Shown one piece after another: positions 10,829 through 20,300 of a stretch of 35,682 bases of DNA. The DNA comes from DATLFA01 sp039934635 (GTDB taxonomy: Bacteria > Actinomycetota > Acidimicrobiia > Acidimicrobiales > WLNW01): the NCBI GenBank assembly GCA_039934635.1, contig JBDTLT010000035.1:1-35682 (forward strand). Direction: 5' to 3'. Below the pieces are notes generated by a model, which was not told the DNA's origin, made no database searches, and saw nothing but the letters and a program-made list of their open reading frames with translations. Each line of letters begins with the position of its first letter. Positions within the stretch are counted from its first letter, which is position 1. The translations under genes and the position numbers were made by a program.

Positions 10829-13800
10829 ACGAGACGGCCGGCATCCGCGAGCCGGTTGCCATCGTGGGGATCGGCTGCCGGCTGCCCGGCGGCGCAGATT
10901 CCCCGCAGCAACTGTGGCAGCTGCTGTGCGATGAGTTCGACGCGATCGGGCCCGTCCCGTCAGCGCGATTCGATGTGGACACGCTCTACGACGCGCGTCC
11001 CGCGACCCCGGGCCGCATCATGAGCCAGTGGGGTGGATTCCTCGAGGGCGTAGAGAACTTCGACGCGGCGTTCTTCGGTATCGCACCGCGCGAAGCCGAT
11101 CGTCTCGACCCGCAGCAGCGGCTGCTACTCGAGACGGCATGGGAGGCGCTCGACGACGCCGGCATGCCCCAGCCCCGCCTCGCCGGCACGAACACGGGTG
11201 TGTTCGTCGGCATGTGGTTGAACGAGTACGAATCGCGGCTGTTCGCCGACCCGGATCACATCGACTTCCACATGACGACCGGCAGTGGGCGATACACCGC
11301 GTCAGGCCGACTCTCGTTCTTCTTCGATCTGCTCGGCCCGAGCGTCACGATCGACACCGCGTGTTCGTCGTCGCTCGTCGCCGTGCACCTCGCGTGTCAG
11401 AGCCTCTGGACGAACGAATGCGATCTGGCATTGGCCGGTGGCGCCAATGTCATCCTGCAACCCAACATCACGATTGCGTATTCGCAGTCGCGCATGATGG
11501 CGCCCGACGGGCGATGCAAGTTCGGTGATGCCGCGGCCGACGGATACGTGCGCAGCGATGGCGCCGCGATCGTCGCGCTCAAGCGATTGTCCTCGGCGAT
11601 CGCGGACGGTGACGAGATCTACGCGGTCATCCGGGGCAGCGCGGTGACCAATGACGGTCGCAGTAGCGGCTTCCTCGCAACACCGGGGCAGTCGGGCCAG
11701 GAGGAAATGCTCCGCGTTGCGTATGCGCACGCCGGTGTCGATCCTCGCTTGGTCCAGTATGTCGAAGCGCATGGGACCGGTACCGCGGCAGGTGACCCGG
11801 TCGAGTTGGGCGCACTGGGCGCGGTGGTCGGTGCCGGACGCGACCCGGACGCGCCGTGCCTGGTCGGGTCCGTGAAGACCAACATCGGGCACACGGAGGG
11901 TGCCGCGGGGGTCACCGGCTTGATCAAGGTGGCGTTGGCCCTGAAGAACGGGGAATTGCCCGCATCGCTCCATGTGCGCCAGCCGAATCCGGCGATTGCG
12001 TGGGCCGAGCTCGGCCTCGCGCTGTGCACCGAACGACGTCCGTTCTCGGCGCATGCGGGTCGACCGATCGCGGCGGTCAGCTCGTTCGGAATCTCGGGCA
12101 CCAATGCGCACGTCGTACTCGAGGCCGCGCCCCCACCCGCGTGCGTCGATGGGCGCGACCCGAGCCCTTCCACACTGATGCTGGCGGTGTCGGCCGCGCA
12201 TGGCGACGCGTTGCGATCGCTGGTCGTGTCCTACGAGAAGATGCTGGCGGAGGATCCCTCGTGCGTCGCGCATCTCTGTGCCAACGCCGCACTGCGGCGC
12301 AATCACCACGCGCATCGGCTCTCGGTGGTTGCCGGCAATGTCGCAGCACTCCGCGACGCGTTGGCGGCGTGGCTGCGCGGTGAGCATGTTCCGAATGTGA
12401 GCGAAGGCCGCGCCACGAGCGCGCCGCGCGTCGCGTTCGTCTTTCCCGGTCAAGGTGCGCAATGGCATGGGATGGCGCGCGAGTTGCTCGCAACCGAACC
12501 CGTCTTTCGTGAAGCTTTCTCCGACTGTGACCGTGCCATCAACGCCGAAGCGGGCTGGTCGCCGCTCGAACAGATTGCGGCCGAAGCCGATCACAGCCGG
12601 CTCGACGAGATCGACATCGTGCAGCCCCTGTTGTTCGCGACGCAGGTGGCCCTGGCGGCCCTGTGGCGTTCTTGGGGAATCGAGCCCGACGCCGTCGTGG
12701 GGCACAGCATGGGCGAAGTGGCGGCCGCGTACGTCGCTGGTGCCCTGGCGCTCGCCGAAGCGGCGGCAGTGATCTGTCGGCGCAGCATTCTGCTGCGCAC
12801 GGTGCGGGGCCAGGGCGCGATGGCAGTCGTCGACCTCTCCCACGAAGAAGCGCAAGCGGCGATCGCGGGTGTCGGCGATCGAGTTCAGGTCGCGGCGACC
12901 AACAGCCCGCGGTCGGCGGTCATCTCCGGCGAACCGGCGGCGGTGCAGGCCGTGATGGCGGCGCTCGACGCTCGTGACGTGTTCTGCCGCGCGGTGAACG
13001 TCGATGTCGCATCGCACAGTGCGCAGATGGACCCGTTGCTCGGGCCACTTCGCGATGCGCTCACCGCACTCGCTCCCGTGGCGCCCACCGTCGCGTTCTA
13101 TTCAACTGTAGGCAGTGCCGGCGACGGGCCGCACGAGTTCGACGGGGACTACTGGGCCGGCAATCTCCGCGAGCCGGTGCTCTTCGCACGTTCGATCGAG
13201 CAGATGGCGCGTGACGGACACACCGTCTTCGTCGAGATGAGCCCCCATCCCATTCTGCTTCCTGCAATCGAGCAGGTGCTGCGACACGGCGACTTCGTCG
13301 GAACCGTTGTGGCATCGCTGCGCCGCGGTGAGCCCGAGCGGGCGTCGATGCTCTCGGGGCTCGGCCAGCTGTACACGCACGGCGCGGCCATTCGTTGGAG
13401 CGCGATCGTCGACGAGGCCGCGCCACGTGTCGCGCTGGCGAACTACCCATGGCAACGCGAGCGGTTCTGGTATGACGCGGCGCCCGTCGCGGCCAGTGGT
13501 GGCCACCCCTGGTTGGGTCGCGCGCTGCGCCCTGGCGCCGCACCGGAGACCGTCATCTGGGAGCGCTATCTCGTCGGTCACGGGCTCACGTTCCTGCGCG
13601 ACCATGTCGTGCTCGGCGCGCCGATCATGCCGGCAGCCGGCTTCATCGAATTCGCGCTCGCGGCGGCCGAAGTGGTCCGTCCTGGGCCGTGTGCCATCGA
13701 CAACCTCGACCTCGCCGAGATGTTCGTGCTGGGCGACACGGGCAACGGCGTACAGCTGTTGGTCGAGGGCGAGCTGTCGGGCGTTCGCCGGTTCACGATC

Positions 13801-16800
13801 TTCGGCGCGGCTCCTGATGGCACTTGGCGTCCTAACGCCGACGGTTTGCTTCGTCTCGACCGCGAGATGGCTGCGCCGCAACCCTTCGATCTGGCGGAAG
13901 TCAGTGCTCGTTGCGCGTCGCATCGTTCGAGTGAGCAACATCTTGCCGCCATGCAGCGCCGCGGTCTGCGCTACGGCCCGGCGTTCCGGGCGATCGAGGA
14001 ATGCTGGATCGGGTCGGGCGAAGTGCTGGCCCGCCTTGTGGCGCCCGTCGATGCCCGTGACGGACACGCGGCACGAGTGGCGGTACTCGACGGTTGCCTG
14101 CAACTCGCGCTGGCCGCGCTGCCGATCGAAACCGCGAATCGAACCTTCCTACCGGTGCACATCGATCATCTCGCGGTCTTCGACTGGCCCGACCGCGACA
14201 CGCCCACGTGGGCTCACGCCACCGTCGATGCCGCACAAGAGGGGACGTTCCGTGCCGACATCACCGTGGTCGACTCGCAGGGCATTGTGCGTGCCGCGGT
14301 GCGAGGGCTCCAGCTACGGCGAAGCGATGGTGCTGCGGCAACGTCCGACCTCGACGAGCTGCTGTACGAGACTGTGTGGCATCCGATCGACGACGCGATC
14401 CCCGCCATCGCGGATTCGCCCGGCACCTGGCTCGTCTTCGCGTCGACGACCGTCGGAGTCGACCTCGCCGATCGAATTCGCGCGACCGGCGACCGTTGTG
14501 TCGTGGTCACTGTCGGCGACGCGTATCGCCAACTGACCGCGGACGATTTCACGCTCGCCCCGGGTTCGCCACGCGATTACGCGTCACTGCTGGCGGCAGC
14601 GTTCGACGACCCGCCCCGGTGCCGAGGCGTCGTCTACAACTGGGCCACCGACATCGAATCGGCCGACGACGGCGCGGTAGCCGCCGCGGAAACATTGGGC
14701 TGTCGCGGGATCGTCGCGCTCGTGCAGGCGCTCGATCGGATCGAGTGGACGGATGCACCACGCCTATGGTTGGTCACCCGCGGCGCGCAGCCCGTCGACG
14801 CCGCCCCCATGGCTGCGCATCAAGCCGTCGTGTGGGGCCTCGGTCGCGTGGTGGCCACCGAACGTCCTGAGCGCCGCTGCACGTTGATCGATCTCGATCC
14901 GATGGGCAACGCGCTTCAGGACCAGAGGCTGTGCGACGACGAAGAGTTGTTCGACGAGATCCGCGCCGCGGACGTCGACCGTCAGGTGGCGCGGCGCGGC
15001 GATAGGCGCCATGCCATGCGGTTACAACGCCGTGTCGCCACGCCGGCGGACTCATCGGCGAGCAACACGCGACAAACGGACGTCTACCGACTGGTGGCTG
15101 CGACGCCCGGCAACCTCGACACCTTGGCGCCCCGCGCGACAGCACGGCGGGCTCCGCGCTTCGACGAGATCGAGGTGCGGGTCGAGGCCGGCGCACTCAA
15201 CTTCCTCGACGTCTTGAAAGCCATGGGAATCTACCCGGGGTTCGACGCCAGCCCCGACACGGCACTCGGCGCGGAGTGCGCCGGCACCGTCGTCGCGTTA
15301 GGGCCAGGTGTGCGCGAGTTCGCGGTGGGCGATCACGTGATCGCGATAACGCCGTCGTACGGCGAGACCAGCATGCTCGCTTCGTTCGTCACTATTCCGG
15401 CGATGTTCGCCGTTGCGCGGCCCGACCACCTGACTGCGCAGGACGCGACGACGCTGCCGGTGGCGCTCTTGACCGCGTACTACGCGCTGCACGAACTCGG
15501 TCGCATCCGCGAGGGCGAGCAGGTGCTGATTCACAGTGCAACGGGTGGAGTGGGGCTGGCCGCGCTGCAGCTTTGCCGACGCGCCGGCGCGCAGGTCTTC
15601 GCAACCGCCGGTAACCCACAAAAACGTGACTATCTGCGGTCGCTCGGCGTCGACCATGTCTTCGATTCGCGCTCGCTCGACTTCGCCGACGAGATCCTGT
15701 CGCTCACCGACGGGCGCGGGGTCGACGTCGTTCTCAACTCGCTCGCCGGGGAAGCGATCGCCGCCGGCTTGCGGGCGCTGGCGCCCCGTGGGCGCTTCAT
15801 CGAGATCGGCAAGCGCGACGTCTACGCGAATCGGTCCATCGGTCTGGCGCCGTTCATGAAGAACCTGTCCTTGTTCGTGGTCGACCTGGCCCGCATGACC
15901 GACGAGGACCCCGCCTATGTCGCCGGGCTCTTTCGCGAGGTCATGGCGCTGGTCGCCGCGGGCCGACTCGACGCGCTGCCCCACACGACGGTGCCGATCA
16001 CCTCTGCCGCTGACGCCTTCCGCACCATGGCGCAGGCCGGGCACATCGGCAAGCTCGTCCTCTCGATTCCGCCGCACGACGTGGCGGCCGCGTCCGGCGT
16101 CGTGCGCGGTGACGGCACCTACCTCATCACCGGCGGGTTCGGCGCCCTCGGACTCGCCGTTGCGCAACGGCTCGCGGCGCGCGGCGCACAACACATCGCC
16201 CTGCTCGGTCGCTCGCGGCCGAGTGATTCCGCGCGTGCGGCGATCAGCGACCTCGAAGCGTCCGGTGTGCAGGTGCTCACCCTTGCCGCGGATGTAGCCG
16301 ACGAGGCTCAGCTCGAGGACGCGCTCGATTTGCTCGAGCAACAGGCGCCGCCGTTGCGCGGCATCGTGCACGCCGCGGGTGTGCTCGCGGACGCGACACT
16401 GACCGCGCTCGACGACGACCGCCTGACGGCCGCGCTGGCGCCGAAGTTGGCCGGCGGGTGGAACATCCACAAGCTGACGCGCGACCAACCACTCGACTTC
16501 TTCGTCTGCTTCTCGTCGGTCGCCGCGTTGCTCGGCCTGGCCGGCCAGGCGAACTATGCCGCCGGCAACGCCTTCCTCGATGCGCTCGCGCATCAGCGGC
16601 GTGACGCAGGTGTCCCGGCGTTGAGCGTCGATTGGGGGCCGTGGTCCGATGTCGGCCTCGCCGCCGCCGAAGCCAACCGGGGCGAGCGTCTCGCCCGCGG
16701 TGGTCTCGGCGGCATCTCGTCGGTCGAGGCGCTCGACTGCCTCGAATTGCTGCTCGCCGGTCACGCTGCACAAGCCAGCGTGATGCGATTCGACGCCGAC

Positions 16801-17319
16801 CGTTGGGTCGCGGACAATCCTTCGGCTGCGGGCCTTCTGACGCGGCTCACCGATCACGCGCCGGGCGCAGAGATGGCAACCCTGGGTGCGTCCCTCCGCG
16901 ACGAGCTGCTGAGCACTCCCTCTGCGCGCCGGCGCCGCACCATGCTCGAGGACGCGATCTGTACCGAGGTGGCACCGGTGCTGCGCGTCGCGGCCGAGCG
17001 CATCGACCGCAACGAGGCGCTCAAGGCAATGGGCCTCGATTCGCTCATGGCGTTGGAACTACGCAACCGGCTCGAGGTGCGAACGGGACTGACGCTGTCC
17101 GCCACGACGACGTGGAACTATCCGACGGTGGCCGTGCTGGCCGGTCATCTGGCCGGGCGAATGGCGGTTTCGCTCGAAAGCGACGCCGCCGCGTCTGCCC
17201 CGCGGGCGGCGCAGAAGAATGCCTCGGCGGCGCTCGATGCGGAACTGTCGCAGGGCGACCTCGAGGCCATGCTCGACGAAGAGTTGGCTGCCATCGACAA
17301 GCTGCTGAACGCGGATTGA
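10825..17319 (+). CDS. Type I PKS module 1: KS-AT-DH-ER-KR-ACP (fully reducing)
   Basis: This 2164-residue, one-module cis-AT PKS would extend a chain by two carbons and reduce the beta carbon fully. KS (about 9-435) has Cys180 in DTACSSS, His316 and His356. AT (about 536-850) has GHSMGE with Ser628 and VASH at 728-731. DH (about 894-1175) has an intact HxxxGxxxxP (His927-Pro936) and Asp1089. ER (about 1415-1750) has the NADPH loop TGGVG at 1573-1577 and Tyr1470 in GIYPG, a residue linked to S-configured branches in ERs. KR (about 1760-1990) has GGFGALG, Ser1898, Tyr1911 and Asn1915, plus the Asp of GVLAD, pointing to a B-type KR. ACP carries Ser2073 in GLDSLMA. Only 8 residues precede the KS, so there is no N-terminal docking coil. 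The acidic C-terminus (LEAMLDEELAAIDKLL) looks like a docking domain. TTA codons occur at 15022 and 15298. Confidence 0.95.
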   Translation: MNETAGIREPVAIVGIGCRLPGGADSPQQLWQLLCDEFDAIGPVPSARFDVDTLYDARPATPGRIMSQWGGFLEGVENFDAAFFGIAPREADRLDPQQRLLLETAWEALDDAGMPQPRLAGTNTGVFVGMWLNEYESRLFADPDHIDFHMTTGSGRYTASGRLSFFFDLLGPSVTIDTACSSSLVAVHLACQSLWTNECDLALAGGANVILQPNITIAYSQSRMMAPDGRCKFGDAAADGYVRSDGAAIVALKRLSSAIADGDEIYAVIRGSAVTNDGRSSGFLATPGQSGQEEMLRVAYAHAGVDPRLVQYVEAHGTGTAAGDPVELGALGAVVGAGRDPDAPCLVGSVKTNIGHTEGAAGVTGLIKVALALKNGELPASLHVRQPNPAIAWAELGLALCTERRPFSAHAGRPIAAVSSFGISGTNAHVVLEAAPPPACVDGRDPSPSTLMLAVSAAHGDALRSLVVSYEKMLAEDPSCVAHLCANAALRRNHHAHRLSVVAGNVAALRDALAAWLRGEHVPNVSEGRATSAPRVAFVFPGQGAQWHGMARELLATEPVFREAFSDCDRAINAEAGWSPLEQIAAEADHSRLDEIDIVQPLLFATQVALAALWRSWGIEPDAVVGHSMGEVAAAYVAGALALAEAAAVICRRSILLRTVRGQGAMAVVDLSHEEAQAAIAGVGDRVQVAATNSPRSAVISGEPAAVQAVMAALDARDVFCRAVNVDVASHSAQMDPLLGPLRDALTALAPVAPTVAFYSTVGSAGDGPHEFDGDYWAGNLREPVLFARSIEQMARDGHTVFVEMSPHPILLPAIEQVLRHGDFVGTVVASLRRGEPERASMLSGLGQLYTHGAAIRWSAIVDEAAPRVALANYPWQRERFWYDAAPVAASGGHPWLGRALRPGAAPETVIWERYLVGHGLTFLRDHVVLGAPIMPAAGFIEFALAAAEVVRPGPCAIDNLDLAEMFVLGDTGNGVQLLVEGELSGVRRFTIFGAAPDGTWRPNADGLLRLDREMAAPQPFDLAEVSARCASHRSSEQHLAAMQRRGLRYGPAFRAIEECWIGSGEVLARLVAPVDARDGHAARVAVLDGCLQLALAALPIETANRTFLPVHIDHLAVFDWPDRDTPTWAHATVDAAQEGTFRADITVVDSQGIVRAAVRGLQLRRSDGAAATSDLDELLYETVWHPIDDAIPAIADSPGTWLVFASTTVGVDLADRIRATGDRCVVVTVGDAYRQLTADDFTLAPGSPRDYASLLAAAFDDPPRCRGVVYNWATDIESADDGAVAAAETLGCRGIVALVQALDRIEWTDAPRLWLVTRGAQPVDAAPMAAHQAVVWGLGRVVATERPERRCTLIDLDPMGNALQDQRLCDDEELFDEIRAADVDRQVARRGDRRHAMRLQRRVATPADSSASNTRQTDVYRLVAATPGNLDTLAPRATARRAPRFDEIEVRVEAGALNFLDVLKAMGIYPGFDASPDTALGAECAGTVVALGPGVREFAVGDHVIAITPSYGETSMLASFVTIPAMFAVARPDHLTAQDATTLPVALLTAYYALHELGRIREGEQVLIHSATGGVGLAALQLCRRAGAQVFATAGNPQKRDYLRSLGVDHVFDSRSLDFADEILSLTDGRGVDVVLNSLAGEAIAAGLRALAPRGRFIEIGKRDVYANRSIGLAPFMKNLSLFVVDLARMTDEDPAYVAGLFREVMALVAAGRLDALPHTTVPITSAADAFRTMAQAGHIGKLVLSIPPHDVAAASGVVRGDGTYLITGGFGALGLAVAQRLAARGAQHIALLGRSRPSDSARAAISDLEASGVQVLTLAADVADEAQLEDALDLLEQQAPPLRGIVHAAGVLADATLTALDDDRLTAALAPKLAGGWNIHKLTRDQPLDFFVCFSSVAALLGLAGQANYAAGNAFLDALAHQRRDAGVPALSVDWGPWSDVGLAAAEANRGERLARGGLGGISSVEALDCLELLLAGHAAQASVMRFDADRWVADNPSAAGLLTRLTDHAPGAEMATLGASLRDELLSTPSARRRRTMLEDAICTEVAPVLRVAAERIDRNEALKAMGLDSLMALELRNRLEVRTGLTLSATTTWNYPTVAVLAGHLAGRMAVSLESDAAASAPRAAQKNASAALDAELSQGDLEAMLDEELAAIDKLLNAD

Positions 17320-17326
17320 GTCGGCC

Positions 17327-20300
17327 GTGACCAATCCCGCAGCAAGTGACGAGACGACCAACCAACTCCGGCGCGCGCTCACGTCGCTGAAGGATCTGCG
17401 GGCAAAGCTCGAGGCGGTCGAAGCATCGCGCCACGAGCCCGTCGCCATCATCGGCATGGGTTGCCGCTTTCCCGGTGCGGCCGACCCCGACCGTTATTGG
17501 CAGTTACTTCGCGACGGTGGCGACGCCATCGTCGAGACCCCGGCCGGTCGTTGGGGCACCGCTGGTCTCTACGACCCGGATCCCGAGGCTCCGGGCCGCA
17601 CCGCGACGCGGTGGGGTGGCTTCTTGGACCAGATCGACGAGTTCGATGCGTCGTTCTTCGGTATCTCCCCGCGCGAGGCAGCGCAGATGGATCCGCAGCA
17701 GCGCCTGGTGCTCGAGGTGGCGTGGGAGACCTTCGAAGACGGCGGGCAGTCGATCGAGCGGCTCGCGGGAACCCGCACCGGCGTGTTCATCGGTGTGCAC
17801 AGTCACAGCGCGGACTACTACCTCATGCAGGCCGGCGACCCGCGCCATCTCGATCTGTACAGCGCAACCGGGACGTCGCACAGCGTGGTGAGTGGCCGGC
17901 TTTCGTACCTGCTCGACTTACGCGGGCCCAGTCTGGCGATCGACACCGCATGTTCGTCCTCGCTCGTCGCGGTGCACCTGGCAGTGCAGAGCCTGCGCAA
18001 CGGTGAATGCACGCTCGCCCTCGCCGGTGGGGTCAACGTGATGATCGACCCCACCTTCACGATCGTCGCGTCGCGCATGCGCATGATGTCATCGGTCGGA
18101 CGGTGCCAGCCGTTCGACGCGCGGGCCGATGGGTTCGTGCGTTCCGAAGGTTGCGGAGCGGTGCTCCTCAAACGACTCTCCGATGCGGTGGCGGATGGCG
18201 ATCGTGTCCTGGCCGTGATCAACGGTTCGGCGGTGAACCAGGACGGGAAGAGCAACGGGCTCACCGCGCCCAACAGCCTTTCCCAACAAGCGGTGATCGC
18301 CGAAGCGCTCCGCGATGCGGGGTTGTCCCCCGATCGGATCGGGATGATCGAGGCGCATGGCACCGGGACGCCGCTCGGCGATCCGATCGAGGTCGAGGCG
18401 CTGTCGGCAGTGTTCGCCGGGGTCGGTCACCGCGACCACCGGTGCCTGCTCGGCGCGGCGAAGGCCAACGTCGGTCACCTCGAGGGCGCGGCCGGCATCG
18501 CGGGCGTGCTCAAGGCCGTCCTGGCGCTGCGGCACAACGAGGTGCCACCGCTCGTGCATTTCGAGACGCTGAATCCGCACATCTCGCTCCGTGACACGCC
18601 CTTCGTCATTCCGACCTCGGTGCAGCCCTGGCCGGCAAGCAGTTCGCCGCGCCACGCGGGTGTCAGCTCGTTCGGATGGTCGGGAACCAACGCCCACGTG
18701 ATCATCGGCGAGGCTCCGTCCGAATCGGCGCACCCGCCGGCCGATGACGAGGCCGGCTACATCCTGGCCGTCTCGGCCCGCAGCGCGCCGGCGAGGCTCG
18801 CGCTGGCGGCGGCCTACCGATCAATGCTCGAGAGTCAGACCGACGTGTCGTTGCGCGACATCTGCGCCACCGCGAGCCTTCGGCGGAGCCATCACGAGCA
18901 TCGCCTCGCAGTCGTCGGACGCAGTCGCCGCGATCTCATCGCCGGGCTCGACGCATTCATGGCGGGCGACGAACACCCGGCCGTCGTCGTGGGCGACGCA
19001 TCGAACACGCGACGAGAGCTCGTGTTCGTGTTCCCCGGCCAAGGCTCGCAGTGGCCGGGGATGGCCCGCCAACTCCTGGCCACCGAGCCGGCGTTCCGCG
19101 ACGCAATCGCCCGCTGCGAGCGCGCGTTCGCGCCGTACGTCGAGTGGTCACTCACCGGCCAACTCCAGGCTGACCAGTCGCGCCTCGATGAGATCGATGT
19201 GATCCAGCCCGTACTCTTCGCGATCCAGGTCGGCCTCGCCGCGCTCTGGCACTCGTGGGGCGTCGAGCCGAACGCGGTGGTCGGCCACAGCATGGGCGAA
19301 GTCGCGGCAGCGCACGTCGCCGGCATCGTGTCGTTGGACGACGGCGCGCGAATCATCTGCCGGCGCAGCCAACTGCTGCGGCGAATCAGCGGCCAGGGTG
19401 CGATGGCGGTCGTCGATCTGTCCATCGACGAAGCCCGCCGCGCCATCGAAGGTCACGAGCGTCAGCTCGCGATCGCGGCGAACAACGGCCCATCGTCGAC
19501 AGTGCTGTCGGGCGACCCCGATGCCCTCGACGACGTGTTGGCCCGCCTCGAGCGCGCCGACGTGTTCTGTCGTCGGATCAACGTAGATGTCGCGTCGCAC
19601 AGCCCACAGGTGGACGCACTGCACGACGATCTCGTCTCTGTACTCGCCGGCGTTCGTCCTCGGTCCGCAGTATTCCCTTTGTTCTCTACAGTGACCGAAC
19701 GGTTCGTAGACGGACAGGAACTCGACGCACAGTACTGGGCCGCCAATGTGCGCCGGCCCGTGTTGTTCTCCGGTGCGGTGCGTCAGTTGCTCGACGGCGG
19801 CCACGGTCGCTTCGTGGAGCTGAGCGCGCACCCGGTGTTGCTCGGCGCGATCGCAGACACGATGGAGCGGTCCGGACACCGCGCCGCGCGGGTTGCGTCG
19901 ATGAAGCGTGACACCGACGAGCCGCTGACAATGCTCGTAGCGCTGGGCGCGCTCTACGTCGACGGGTATGCGGTCGATTGGCGAAACGTGTACCGCGGCG
20001 CACACCGGCCGGTGGCGCTGCCGTCGTACCCATGGCAGCGAGCGCGCCATTGGATCGACGCAGTCACAACGCCGGGCCTCTCGCACCGCGGCGCGCCTCA
20101 GCATCCACTTCTCGGCTGGCGGCACGACGCGGCCGATGACACCGCGCCGCAGGTCTGGGAGAACAGCTTCGACGCGCGCGATGCGCCGCAGCTCCATCAG
20201 ATCCGCATCGACGGCGCGCTCACCCTGCCCGACGCCTCGCATCTCGGCTTCGCGCTCGCCGCGTCTCAACTCCAGTCGCTCGAAGATGTGCGCTTCGACA

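Noticed and set aside
15637..15693. Near-identical DNA in the ER domains of modules 1 and 3 (second copy near 27736-27790), as a possible recombination scar
   Set aside because: The similarity follows the conserved ER segment HVFDSRSLDFAD. The flanks differ freely at third positions, so it is family conservation rather than recent exchange.
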